From NCBI RefSeq assembly GCF_004522215.1, contig NZ_SDLR01000001.1, positions 1,054,001 through 1,118,000 on the forward strand: a stretch of DNA of 64,000 bases, in the 5' to 3' direction. Positions within the stretch are counted from its first letter, which is position 1, and every line of letters begins with the position of its first letter. Shown here piece by piece: positions 44,111 through 52,365 of the stretch. Position numbers and translations under genes: made by a program. The stretch comes from Ammoniphilus sp. YIM 78166 (lineage in GTDB: Bacteria > Bacillota > Bacilli > Aneurinibacillales > RAOX-1). The notes under the pieces are model-generated. The model saw nothing but the letters and a program-made list of their open reading frames with translations, was not told the origin of the DNA and made no database searches.

Positions 44111-44272
44111 ATGATCAAAGAAAACCAAGCCGAAGAAAAAAGAATCCATCAAATCTGTATTGATTTATGCCTGAGTTATGACGATCCTTTTATGTCCTGT
44201 GGAAATTGCCAGGTTCTACGTCAAGCGGAAAAAGCCAATGATTGCAGAAGAATCTATGAAACCAAGCAGTAG
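44111..44272 (+). CDS. Small Cys-rich hypothetical protein, 53 residues
   Basis: AGAAAGTGAGTGAGACCAAG precedes ATG 44111. The 53-residue product has CIDLC near residue 16-20 and CGNCQ near residue 30-34, plus a later Cys, suggesting a metal or redox site; the rest is charged. It falls in the gap between the LysR and transporter genes and may be part of the FNR-regulated region. No family is recognised. Confidence 0.65.
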   Translation: MIKENQAEEKRIHQICIDLCLSYDDPFMSCGNCQVLRQAEKANDCRRIYETKQ

Positions 44273-44338
44273 GGTTGGAATGATAGGTTTCGCCTATGGG
44301 TTAATAAAGATCAAGTATTTCTATACGATATACTAGTA

Positions 44339-44354
44339 TGTGATAATATTCACA
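44339..44354 (+). promoter_or_regulatory. FNR/CRP-type box 1
   Basis: TGTGA-TAATAT-TCACA is a perfect consensus palindrome. It lies about 140 bases before the transporter start, farther from the likely -10 than the second box. It overlaps an upstream TATACT and could act as a second activator or a repressor site. Confidence 0.7.
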
Positions 44355-44413
44355 AGAACAAAGGGTGGTGAATCTCGAAAATACGAAATTTAAGAGTAAG
44401 TTGCACTAAATAA

Positions 44414-44456
44414 TGTGAAAAACATCACAATCCTACACCAGCGATTACCTTAAGAT
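44414..44456 (+). promoter_or_regulatory. FNR/CRP-type box 2 with promoter
   Basis: TGTGA-AAAACA-TCACA (44414-44429) is again a perfect consensus. TAAGAT at 44451-44456 is a plausible -10 and gives a start near 44463. The box centre is then at -41.5, the canonical class II activator position. This is the clearest indication that the transporter/fumarate reductase operon is oxygen- or CRP/FNR-controlled. Confidence 0.78.
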
Positions 44457-44495
44457 GACATTGTAAGAAAAATTACAAGAACTGAGGTGTGGAAC

Positions 44496-45983
44496 ATGGT
44501 TGCTAAACCAAAACCAAGTGTACAACTTCCCAACAAAGGATCTAATGCGAACAAGTCAGGTACGACAAAAACGCAATCGGAAGTTAAACTACTCCCTTTA
44601 TTACTCACTCTCGCAGTGGGGGCCGCTATCTGGTTCATCCCACCACCTGAAGGGCTCGAACAAAATGCCTGGCACTTATTCGCCATCTTCGTAGCTACGA
44701 TCATCGGTTTTATTACAAAGCCTCTGCCCATGGGAGCTGTAGCCATTGCCGCGATGATGGCAACCGCCGTGACCGGTACCTTATCCACATCGGACACATT
44801 AAGCGGGTTTGGTAACACTACCATCTGGTTGATCGTAATTGCTTTCTTTATCTCTCGAGGCTTTATTAAGACAGGGTTAGGTGCAAGAATTTCCTACATG
44901 TTTGTAAAGCGATTTGGTAAAAAAACGTTAGGCTTATCTTATTCTCTTCTTGTTAGTGATTTGTTATTAGCTCCTGCGATTCCAAGCAATACGGCACGGG
45001 CTGGCGGAATTATCTTCCCCATTATTCGCTCTTTATCCGAGACCTACGGGTCAAGACCGGAAGATGGTACGGAACGTAAAGTCGGTTCTTTCCTATTGAA
45101 AACAGCTTTTCAAGGCAACTTGATTACCTCTGCTATGTTTATGACGGCGATGGCCGCAAACCCGCTTATTGCAACACTTGCTCGGGACGTAGCCAATATT
45201 AACATCACGTGGACAGGCTGGGCATGGGCAGCGATTGTACCAGGGATCGTAAGTTTAATCGTCATTCCTTACTTCCTCTATAAAGTGTATCCGCCGGAAA
45301 TTAAAGAAACACCAGGCGCAGCCAAAATGGCGGAAGAAAAGTTAAAAGAAATGGGTCCAGTGAAAAAAGAAGAGTTCTACATGCTCGGCGTGTTCTTCAT
45401 CATCTTAGGCTTATGGATCTTCGGTGATAAATTAGCGATCGATGCAACGACCACCGCGCTGATCGGTTTGTCTATCCTCTTGCTGACTCAAGTATTAAGC
45501 TGGAATGATATCAAAAAGGAACAAGGGGCTTGGGATACCTTAGTATGGTTTGCCGCCTTGGTCATGATGGCGACCTTCTTAAACAAACTAGGCATGGTTC
45601 CATGGTTCAGTGAAACGATGAAAGGCTCTGTCAGCGGTATGTCCTGGATTGCGGCGCTTGTGGTACTCGCTTTAGTGTACTACTATACTCACTACTTCTT
45701 TGCTAGTTCAACGGCGCATATCAGTGCCATGTACGCAGCTTTCTTAGCTGTCATGCTCGCGGCAGGTGCACCCACTATGCTTGCTGCTTTAGTGCTCGCA
45801 TTCTTCAGTAACTTATTTGCTGCAACGACCCATTATGGTACAGGTCCAGCTCCCGTTTACTTCGGTGCAGGCTATGTGTCACAAAATAAATGGTGGACTC
45901 TTGGATTCGGAATCTCCATTCTTCACATCATCATCTGGTTTGTGATTGGTGGACTATGGTGGAAAGTGATCGGACTATGGTAG
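44496..45983 (+). CDS. DASS (SLC13) family dicarboxylate transporter
   Basis: This is a polytopic membrane carrier of 495 residues. The family motifs are seen as LLLAPAIPSNTARAGGIIFPI (the SNT-type sodium/substrate motif) and, in the second half, HYFFASSTAHISAMYAAFLAV. It resembles CitT/TtdT-type antiporters, which exchange succinate for fumarate, tartrate or citrate. GAGGTGTGGAAC supports ATG 44496. It precedes the fumarate reductase genes, so C4-dicarboxylate uptake or fumarate-succinate exchange is likely. Confidence 0.9.
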   Translation: MVAKPKPSVQLPNKGSNANKSGTTKTQSEVKLLPLLLTLAVGAAIWFIPPPEGLEQNAWHLFAIFVATIIGFITKPLPMGAVAIAAMMATAVTGTLSTSDTLSGFGNTTIWLIVIAFFISRGFIKTGLGARISYMFVKRFGKKTLGLSYSLLVSDLLLAPAIPSNTARAGGIIFPIIRSLSETYGSRPEDGTERKVGSFLLKTAFQGNLITSAMFMTAMAANPLIATLARDVANINITWTGWAWAAIVPGIVSLIVIPYFLYKVYPPEIKETPGAAKMAEEKLKEMGPVKKEEFYMLGVFFIILGLWIFGDKLAIDATTTALIGLSILLLTQVLSWNDIKKEQGAWDTLVWFAALVMMATFLNKLGMVPWFSETMKGSVSGMSWIAALVVLALVYYYTHYFFASSTAHISAMYAAFLAVMLAAGAPTMLAALVLAFFSNLFAATTHYGTGPAPVYFGAGYVSQNKWWTLGFGISILHIIIWFVIGGLWWKVIGLW

Positions 45984-46012
45984 AAACTACTTCATAACAA
46001 GGGGGTTATCCC

Positions 46013-47722
46013 ATGCTTCAATACGATATTGTGATTGTAGGGGCGGGCGGGGCAGGCATGATGGCTGCCCTGAATGCCAGCAAAAATCGAGATGTAAAAG
46101 TGGCCGTCATCAGTAAAATCTACCCGACCCGCTCCCATACGGGGGCGGCCCAGGGGGGAATCAATGCCGCTATGCGGAATCGGGATTCCAGTGACTCAAC
46201 AGAAAAGCATTTCCGAGATACAGTTAAAGGTAGTGATTTTCTAGCCGATCAAGATGCTGTGGAATTTTTCACTTCAAATATGCCAGACATTATCAAAGAG
46301 CTAGATTATTTCGGGGTTCCTTTTTCCCGAGATGAAAATGGGAACGTCGCCCAGCGACCGTTCGGTGGAGCGTCTAGTCCAAGAACTTGTTATTCAGCTG
46401 ATAAGACGGGACACGTCATCCTGCATGCCCTGTTCGAACAGTGCTTAAAGCAAAATGTGGAGTTCTTGGATGAGTGGTACCTCTTATCCTTAGCCGTAGA
46501 AAACAAGAAGCTTGAGGGACTTGTCGCGATGGATATGAAGAGCGGCGACATCCATCCAATTCAAGCCAAGGCCGTGGTCATTGCTACAGGCGGATTCGGC
46601 AGAATCTATTGGAGCCGGACCACGAATGCCATCAATATGACGGGAGATGGCACGGCCGCTTGCTTTGAGGTAGGGATCCCGCTGAAGGATCCGGAGTTTG
46701 TCCAGTTCCACCCCACCGGACTCGCGTCGACGGGCGTTCTCTTATCGGAAGCTTGTCGAGGCGAAGGCGGCTATCTTTTAAATAAAGATGGAGAACGATT
46801 CATGCAGCGGTACGCTCCAGAAAAAATGGAGCTGGGTCCTCGTGATCTCGTATCCCGCTCGATCGAAACGGAAATTAAAGAAGGACGCGGTTTTGGAGAA
46901 GGAATGGGGTCTTATGTCTTGATGGATTTGCGCCATCTCGGAGAAAAGAAGATCATGGAACGTCTTCCTCAAGTACGAGAGCTGGCCATGGAATTTGAAG
47001 GAGTCGATCTCATCAAAGAACCGGTTCCGATCCGACCTAGCTGTCACTATATGATGGGCGGCATCCATGTTACAGATTACAAGACCTGCAGTACTCCTAT
47101 TGAAGGAATTCATGCGGCAGGTGAGTGCTCCAGCGTTTCTATTCATGGAGCCAACCGTTTAGGCGGAAACTCCGTGGCTGACGTGGTGCTGTTTGGAAAA
47201 TATGCCGGTTTAGGGGCAAGGGAAACCGCCAAGAAACGCTCCTTTGGTGCTGCATCGAAAATTGAGCTTGAAACCGAGAAGTGGAAGAATATCTTTGCTG
47301 ATATGAGAAAGAAAAATACCGGAAACAACATTTTTGAGATTCGCAATAAAATGGCGGAAACGATGTGGTACAACGTCGGTATCTTCCGCACCGAGAAAGA
47401 AATGGAACATGCTTTAGCTGTTATCGATGAGCTACTAGAAGCCTACAAGGACACCTATATCGGCGATGCTTCTGTTCGTTACAACATGGCCTTTATCAAC
47501 TACGTCGAGGTGGGCAATCTTCTTAAACTAGCCAAGGCCGTTGTCATCGGCGCGCTCAATCGTAAAGAAAGTCGAGGCTCCCATTCACGAGGGGACTATC
47601 CTGAACGTAATGATCAGAAATTTCTGAAACATACATTGATTTACTTAGAAAAAGACCGCTTCAAACTGGAATATCTTCCTGTTCGCATTACTAAGTATCA
47701 ACCGGAGGAGAGGAAGTACTAA
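46013..47722 (+). CDS. frdA: Fumarate reductase/succinate dehydrogenase flavoprotein subunit
   Basis: This is the FAD subunit, 569 residues, without a signal peptide, so it acts on the cytoplasmic side. The FAD motif [13 protein letters not shown] is followed by [14 protein letters not shown] with the flavin-linking His, [21 protein letters not shown] with the active-site Thr/Arg/Glu, and [13 protein letters not shown] and [20 protein letters not shown]. Whether it runs as reductase or dehydrogenase is not decided by sequence. The FNR boxes and the type-E partner suggest anaerobic fumarate reduction. The stop overlaps the next start. Confidence 0.9.
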   Translation: MLQYDIVIVGAGGAGMMAALNASKNRDVKVAVISKIYPTRSHTGAAQGGINAAMRNRDSSDSTEKHFRDTVKGSDFLADQDAVEFFTSNMPDIIKELDYFGVPFSRDENGNVAQRPFGGASSPRTCYSADKTGHVILHALFEQCLKQNVEFLDEWYLLSLAVENKKLEGLVAMDMKSGDIHPIQAKAVVIATGGFGRIYWSRTTNAINMTGDGTAACFEVGIPLKDPEFVQFHPTGLASTGVLLSEACRGEGGYLLNKDGERFMQRYAPEKMELGPRDLVSRSIETEIKEGRGFGEGMGSYVLMDLRHLGEKKIMERLPQVRELAMEFEGVDLIKEPVPIRPSCHYMMGGIHVTDYKTCSTPIEGIHAAGECSSVSIHGANRLGGNSVADVVLFGKYAGLGARETAKKRSFGAASKIELETEKWKNIFADMRKKNTGNNIFEIRNKMAETMWYNVGIFRTEKEMEHALAVIDELLEAYKDTYIGDASVRYNMAFINYVEVGNLLKLAKAVVIGALNRKESRGSHSRGDYPERNDQKFLKHTLIYLEKDRFKLEYLPVRITKYQPEERKY

Positions 47723-48675
47723 TGAGAAAAATTACCTTTACTATAAAACGATTCGATGGAAAAAAAGAATGGCTTCAACGCTATGACCTTCCTTATGAAA
47801 ATGGCAAAACGCTGCTGTGGGCCTTAACGAAAATCCGGGAAGAACAAGATCCGACTCTCAACTTTACCTCTGCTTGCCGTCATGCCATTTGCGGAAGCTG
47901 TGCGATTCGTGTAAACGGGAATTCCTTCCTTACTTGTAAGACCGCTTTGGACGAAATTCTTGAAACGTTCCAAACCGATGACCTGAACTGCGAGCCTCTA
48001 GGCAACTTTGATGTGGTTCGTGATCTAGTCATCGATTGGAAGCCGAAGCTCGAGAAGATGAAGGTGGTGAAGCCGTGGATAATTCCTAAAGATACAGGTA
48101 CTCCAGCCTCGGGCTTTAAACAGTCTGAGCAAGAATTCCAGAAGATCGCGTCGCCGACCGACTGCATTCTATGCGGAATTTGTGCCTCCGAGTGTACTCA
48201 ATTATCGGTCAATCAAGAGGGCTATCTCGAACCGTTTATCCTGAACCGGGCTTATCGATTCGCAGTAGACTCTAGAGATGCTGCACCGGAAGAGCATATG
48301 AAGCCCGTGCTAGATCATGATTTGTGGAAATGTGTGCACTGCATGCAATGTGTATCTCAATGTCCGAAGGATATTAATCTGTCTGCAGAAATTGCGTATC
48401 TCCGACAAGAAACGATGAAGATGGGTGAAACCCAGAATCTTGGAGCACGACATGCTTATGCCTTCCACGATGATGTGAAGAACAAAGGAAGATTAAATGA
48501 GATGACCTTGCCGATGAAAACGGAAGGGGTCGTGAAAACGGCCATGAAGCGCGTTCCATTTGCCCTGCGAATGATCAGTAAAGGAAAAGTCAACCCGCTT
48601 CACATGCCAAAGGAGATTGAAGGCATTCAAGGAGTACGAAAAATTTATGAGTATGCCAAAGGGGTGGACCAGTGA
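47722..48675 (+). CDS. frdB: Fumarate reductase/succinate dehydrogenase iron-sulfur subunit
   Basis: This is a 317-residue electron-transfer subunit. It carries a plant-type 2Fe-2S N-terminal domain (CRHAICGSCAIRVNG) and two Cys-rich cluster regions (CILCGICASECTQ and CVHCMQCVSQCP) in the alpha-helical C-terminal half. It is longer than the about 240 residues of canonical SdhB, consistent with the type-E enzymes. It overlaps both neighbours by one to four bases, so the three subunits are translationally coupled. Confidence 0.9.
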   Translation: MRKITFTIKRFDGKKEWLQRYDLPYENGKTLLWALTKIREEQDPTLNFTSACRHAICGSCAIRVNGNSFLTCKTALDEILETFQTDDLNCEPLGNFDVVRDLVIDWKPKLEKMKVVKPWIIPKDTGTPASGFKQSEQEFQKIASPTDCILCGICASECTQLSVNQEGYLEPFILNRAYRFAVDSRDAAPEEHMKPVLDHDLWKCVHCMQCVSQCPKDINLSAEIAYLRQETMKMGETQNLGARHAYAFHDDVKNKGRLNEMTLPMKTEGVVKTAMKRVPFALRMISKGKVNPLHMPKEIEGIQGVRKIYEYAKGVDQ

Positions 48676-49556
48676 TGAAATACGGATTTTTCCCAGGATG
48701 TACGTTAGAGTCTGCGGCTGAAGAGCTCATGATTTCCACGAAAAAGGTGGCAGAAGCTCTGGGCATCGAACTGATTGAATTGGAGGGATGGACTTGCTGC
48801 GGAGCGAGTCACATCCAAGATGTCGATGATTTTTTAGGAGTGGCCGTGAATGCACGAAATATCGCACTCGGTGAAAAGCTGGATGTTCCCATTCTTACCG
48901 TGTGTAACACGTGTACCCTGATGCTTCGAACGGCGAAAGATCGACTCGACCATAATGAGGAGTTAAAGGACAAGGTCAATGAAGGTTTGCATCAAGCAAA
49001 CTTGGAGTATGCAGGAACGAGTGACGTTACCCATCTGTTATGGGCGCTCATTAAGGATTACGGCTTAGAGAACTTACGGAAGAAAGTGAAAAGACCGTTG
49101 ATAGGATTAAAGGTAGCTAATTTCTACGGCTGTCATATTGTTCGCCCTCCCAAGATTATGGGCTTTGAAAATCACATGAATCCGCAATCGATGGAGATGG
49201 TCGCGGAGGTGCTAGGGGCGGAATCGGTTTATTTTGACCAACGTCTAGCCTGCTGTGGTTTTCATGCTGTATTCCCTGCTGAAAAAGAAGTCATGGGCAT
49301 GACACGAATGAATTGCTTGTCTCCAAAAGCAGCTGGAGCCGATTGTCTGGTAACCCCTTGTCCCTTATGCCAAATGCAATTGGATATGTACCAGCCAGAT
49401 GCCCAGAAGGGCACCCATGAAAATATTACAATGCCGATCCTTCACCTGCCGCAGTTGATTGGACTTGCCTTAGGATTTGAGCCTGAGGAACTGGCTATCA
49501 ACCGCCACATTATTGATGCGATTCCTATTTTGAAAAAGACACTAGCCATCGCCTAA
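48675..49556 (+). CDS. HdrB/SdhE-like CCG-domain subunit of a type-E fumarate reductase
   Basis: This 293-residue subunit replaces the membrane cytochrome b anchor. Two CCG domains are visible: GCTLES...TCCGASH...CNTCTLM in the first half and GCHIVRP...ACCGFHAVFP...CPLCQMQLD in the second. They match heterodisulfide reductase subunit B and the SdhE of type-E succinate:quinone oxidoreductases. It has no strong membrane helix. Its electron donor or acceptor (menaquinone or a thiol system) cannot be decided from sequence. The start overlaps the previous stop (TGATG). Confidence 0.88.
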   Translation: MKYGFFPGCTLESAAEELMISTKKVAEALGIELIELEGWTCCGASHIQDVDDFLGVAVNARNIALGEKLDVPILTVCNTCTLMLRTAKDRLDHNEELKDKVNEGLHQANLEYAGTSDVTHLLWALIKDYGLENLRKKVKRPLIGLKVANFYGCHIVRPPKIMGFENHMNPQSMEMVAEVLGAESVYFDQRLACCGFHAVFPAEKEVMGMTRMNCLSPKAAGADCLVTPCPLCQMQLDMYQPDAQKGTHENITMPILHLPQLIGLALGFEPEELAINRHIIDAIPILKKTLAIA

Positions 49557-49576
49557 TCGAAAGGGAGGGGGTAGAC

Positions 49577-49900
49577 GTGAAGTATACGTATCGCAAATAT
49601 CAGAAGCGGGCCAAATTGGTAGGCTTAGCGGGAGGGGAGGTGCTCTGGCTGCTCAATGTGCACGATGAATGGATTCACGATGTTTATGAGGAAAGTGATA
49701 TCCACCATGGGACCATTTACTCCATCCATCAGTCTTTCCATCCGAAGTCCACTTCCATTTCAGGATATTTCCAAGATGCAGATACAAAGAAATGGATCAA
49801 AGTGGAGAAGGGAGCGGCAACTCTTGCAGATACAGTCGAAACAAGCTGGATGAACAGCTTAGAAGATCTTATTAAAAAAGAATCTCTGATTAGGGGTTGA
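49577..49900 (+). CDS. Hypothetical protein in the dicarboxylate operon, 107 residues
   Basis: AAAGGGAGGGGGTAGAC precedes GTG 49577. The protein has Tyr/Lys-rich ends and beta-like segments (AKLVGLAGGEVLWLLNVHDEWIHDV, ISGYFQDADTKKWIKVEKG). It lies in the fumarate operon between the type-E subunit and fumarase, so it is probably co-transcribed. No family is recognised. Confidence 0.6.
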   Translation: MKYTYRKYQKRAKLVGLAGGEVLWLLNVHDEWIHDVYEESDIHHGTIYSIHQSFHPKSTSISGYFQDADTKKWIKVEKGAATLADTVETSWMNSLEDLIKKESLIRG

Positions 49901-49905
49901 GGAGT

Positions 49906-51435
49906 TTGAAGCATTTAAAAGAAAGCATCTATCAACTGATTGTAGAAACATCGACGAATCTTCCGCCTGATGTCCGTCGGGCCATCGCGAACGCAAAACA
50001 AATGGAAGAGGCAGGAACGAGAGCCGCTCTATCCTTAGACACTATTACGGGTAATATTCATACCGCGGAGGTTAACCAATCTCCGATCTGCCAAGATACA
50101 GGATTGCCAACTTTTGAAATTCGAACACCAGCAGGAACCAACCAAGTAGAAATAAAGAAGCAGATCAAAGAAGCCCTGGATTTAGCTACCAAGAATGGAA
50201 AATTACGTCCCAACTCTGTAGACTCCTTAACAGGAGAAAACTCCGGCAACAACTTGGGGCCAGGGACACCCGTCTTTCATTTCGAACAATGGGAGAAGGA
50301 TGAAATTGAGGTGAAGCTAATCCTCAAGGGTGGAGGTTGTGAGAACAAGAATATTCAGTACAGCCTCCCTTGTGAACTTGAAGGCTTAGGCAAGGCCGGA
50401 CGCAACTTAGATGGAATCCGCAAATGTATATTGCATAGCGTCTATCAGGCGCAAGGGCAAGGCTGTTCCGCGGGCTTCATCGGGGTAGGAATCGGGGGAG
50501 ATCGTACGTCCGGGTATGCTTTGGCTAAAGAACAATTGTTTCGAAAAGTGGATGATGTCAACCCAAATGAAACGTTGGCTCAACTCGAAGAGTACATCCT
50601 TAACGCAGCCAATCAGCTTGGCATCGGCACCATGGGGTTCGGCGGACAAGCTACCTTACTGGGCTGTAAAGTGGGCGTCATAAATCGCCTGCCAGCGAGC
50701 TTTTTCGTCTCCGTAGCCTATAATTGCTGGGCATTCAGACGCCAAGGGGTAACTTTGTCCACAGAAACAGGTGAGGTCCTCCATTGGTTATATAAGGATG
50801 GCGAAGTACAAGTTGTTGAATCCAGCCGAGAGGAAGAGCCACAAGGAGCCCAAGAAGTGGTCGTATTGGAGGCCCCCATTACCGAGGAAAAAATCCGTAC
50901 TCTCAAGGTTGGCAATGTAGTCGTCATTAACGGGATGATCCACACTGGTCGAGATGCACTGCATAGCTATCTCATGGATCACGATTGCTCGGTGGATTTA
51001 GACGGAGGAGTGATCTATCACTGCGGTCCCGTCATGTTGAAGGATGACCAAGGAGAATGGCATGTGAAAGCCGCAGGCCCTACCACCAGTAGTCGCGAGG
51101 AGCCTTACCAGGCTGATATTATCAAAAAATTCGAGATTCGCGCCGTCATCGGCAAGGGGGGAATGGGTCCAAAAACCTTAGCAGGACTAAAAGAGCATGG
51201 GGCCGTTTACCTCAATGCTATTGGAGGAGCAGCCCAATACTATGCCCAATGTATCGAGAAGGTAGAAGGTGTAGATTATATGGAATTTGGCATTCCGGAA
51301 GCCATGTGGCATCTTCGCGTAAAAGGCTTTACCGCGATTGTAACGATGGATTCGCACGGGAATAGTTTACATGCTGATATAAACAATACTTCATTCGAAA
51401 AATTGTCTGGTTTTAAGGAAGTGGTGTTCAAGTAA
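49906..51435 (+). CDS. fumA: Fumarate hydratase, class I (iron-sulfur)
   Basis: This is an oxygen-sensitive 4Fe-4S enzyme that interconverts fumarate and malate; here it supplies fumarate to the adjacent reductase. The product has about 509 residues as a single chain combining the N-terminal and C-terminal class I parts. Cluster-binding Cys lie in SPICQDTGLPTF and in the GGGCENKN and QGCSAG regions; SVDSLTGENSGNNLGPGTP and GKGGMGP are typical. TTG 49906 after AGGGG is preferred over TTG 49897. The final terminator closes the operon. Confidence 0.9.
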   Translation: MKHLKESIYQLIVETSTNLPPDVRRAIANAKQMEEAGTRAALSLDTITGNIHTAEVNQSPICQDTGLPTFEIRTPAGTNQVEIKKQIKEALDLATKNGKLRPNSVDSLTGENSGNNLGPGTPVFHFEQWEKDEIEVKLILKGGGCENKNIQYSLPCELEGLGKAGRNLDGIRKCILHSVYQAQGQGCSAGFIGVGIGGDRTSGYALAKEQLFRKVDDVNPNETLAQLEEYILNAANQLGIGTMGFGGQATLLGCKVGVINRLPASFFVSVAYNCWAFRRQGVTLSTETGEVLHWLYKDGEVQVVESSREEEPQGAQEVVVLEAPITEEKIRTLKVGNVVVINGMIHTGRDALHSYLMDHDCSVDLDGGVIYHCGPVMLKDDQGEWHVKAAGPTTSSREEPYQADIIKKFEIRAVIGKGGMGPKTLAGLKEHGAVYLNAIGGAAQYYAQCIEKVEGVDYMEFGIPEAMWHLRVKGFTAIVTMDSHGNSLHADINNTSFEKLSGFKEVVFK

Positions 51436-51445
51436 TCAGTCTTTT

Positions 51446-51481
51446 TAAGAAAAAGGAAGCCAGCAGCGGCTTCTTTTTTAT
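51446..51481 (+). terminator. Intrinsic terminator of the dicarboxylate operon
   Basis: AAAAAGGAAGCC-AGCAGC-GGCTTCTTTTTT forms a strong stem followed by A/T. Confidence 0.88.
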
Positions 51482-51551
51482 ATCTCCAATTATTTTTCCA
51501 AGCAGTGCCGTTTATCACAGCGCCAAGGGGATGGAAAGTTGTAAGATTTAT

Positions 51552-51569
51552 TTGTAAACAAATTAACAA
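51552..51569 (+). promoter_or_regulatory. Rex-like site upstream of fdhD
   Basis: TTGTAAACAAATTAACAA matches the Rex (NADH/NAD sensor) consensus at 12 of 14 defined positions and sits about 30 bases before fdhD, in the promoter region. Confidence 0.4.
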
Positions 51570-51599
51570 TGAAACATACGAAAGCGGGGTGTTTCCTGC

Positions 51600-52352
51600 A
51601 TGAATAAGACATGCCCGGAGGAGTATCCTATTACGCTCATCGTCAACGACAAAGAAATCGCGACGTTTCAACTAACCAAAGCGGATTTAGAAGACTGGGC
51701 GATTGGCTATCTCTATTCTGAAGGAATCATACATTCGGTAGATGATCTGGATCATTTAACGGTCAAAGAGGACCAAGGCATGATCAAGGCTAAAATTACA
51801 GCAGGGTTTGATGTGGATCAGTTCCTTGAAAAGCAAAGGAACTTTACGGCAGGATGTGGAAAGGGAGTCACCTTTTTTTCCATGTCGGATGTCAAGAAGT
51901 TTAAGAAAGTTCGCATCCAATCTAGGGTCCCCCTTTCTTATCTCTTAAGAAAAAGAAACCAATTTGCCAAGAGTTGTGAGATGTACCTGGAATCCGGCGG
52001 GATGCATGGCGCATGCCTCATTGATTCCCAAGGGAACCTTACGGTCCGTGAGGACATTGGCCGTCATAATGCTGTAGATAAGGCGATTGGTTATGCGGTT
52101 CGGAATCGGTTAAAAGCAGAGGAGTTCATCCTTCTTACTACGGGACGAATCTCTTATGAAATGCTGGCCAAAGCAGCAAGGTTTGGATTTGGCATCGTGG
52201 GATCCCGTACCGCTGCTACCAAGCAAGCCATTCAACTTGCTAACTTTTTGCAGATTGAAGTCGTAGGTTATCTTCGCGGTCGCATGACAATGATCTATAC
52301 CACGTGCGACAGAGTGGTAGACGACCTATCAGATCATCAGGCGATCATGTAA
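51600..52352 (+). CDS. fdhD: Formate dehydrogenase accessory sulfurtransferase FdhD
   Basis: This is a 250-residue protein that delivers sulfur to the molybdenum/tungsten cofactor of formate dehydrogenase. Family features are ITLIVNDKEIATFQLTKADLEDWAIGYLYSEGII, VREDIGRHNAVDKAIGYA and ISYEMLAKAARFGFGIVGSRTAATKQAI. The usual CxxC loop is reduced to a single Cys in NFTAGCGKGVTF, as in some family members. It heads the formate dehydrogenase gene set. Confidence 0.9.
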   Translation: MNKTCPEEYPITLIVNDKEIATFQLTKADLEDWAIGYLYSEGIIHSVDDLDHLTVKEDQGMIKAKITAGFDVDQFLEKQRNFTAGCGKGVTFFSMSDVKKFKKVRIQSRVPLSYLLRKRNQFAKSCEMYLESGGMHGACLIDSQGNLTVREDIGRHNAVDKAIGYAVRNRLKAEEFILLTTGRISYEMLAKAARFGFGIVGSRTAATKQAIQLANFLQIEVVGYLRGRMTMIYTTCDRVVDDLSDHQAIM

Positions 52353-52365
52353 AGGAGGGACAAGT

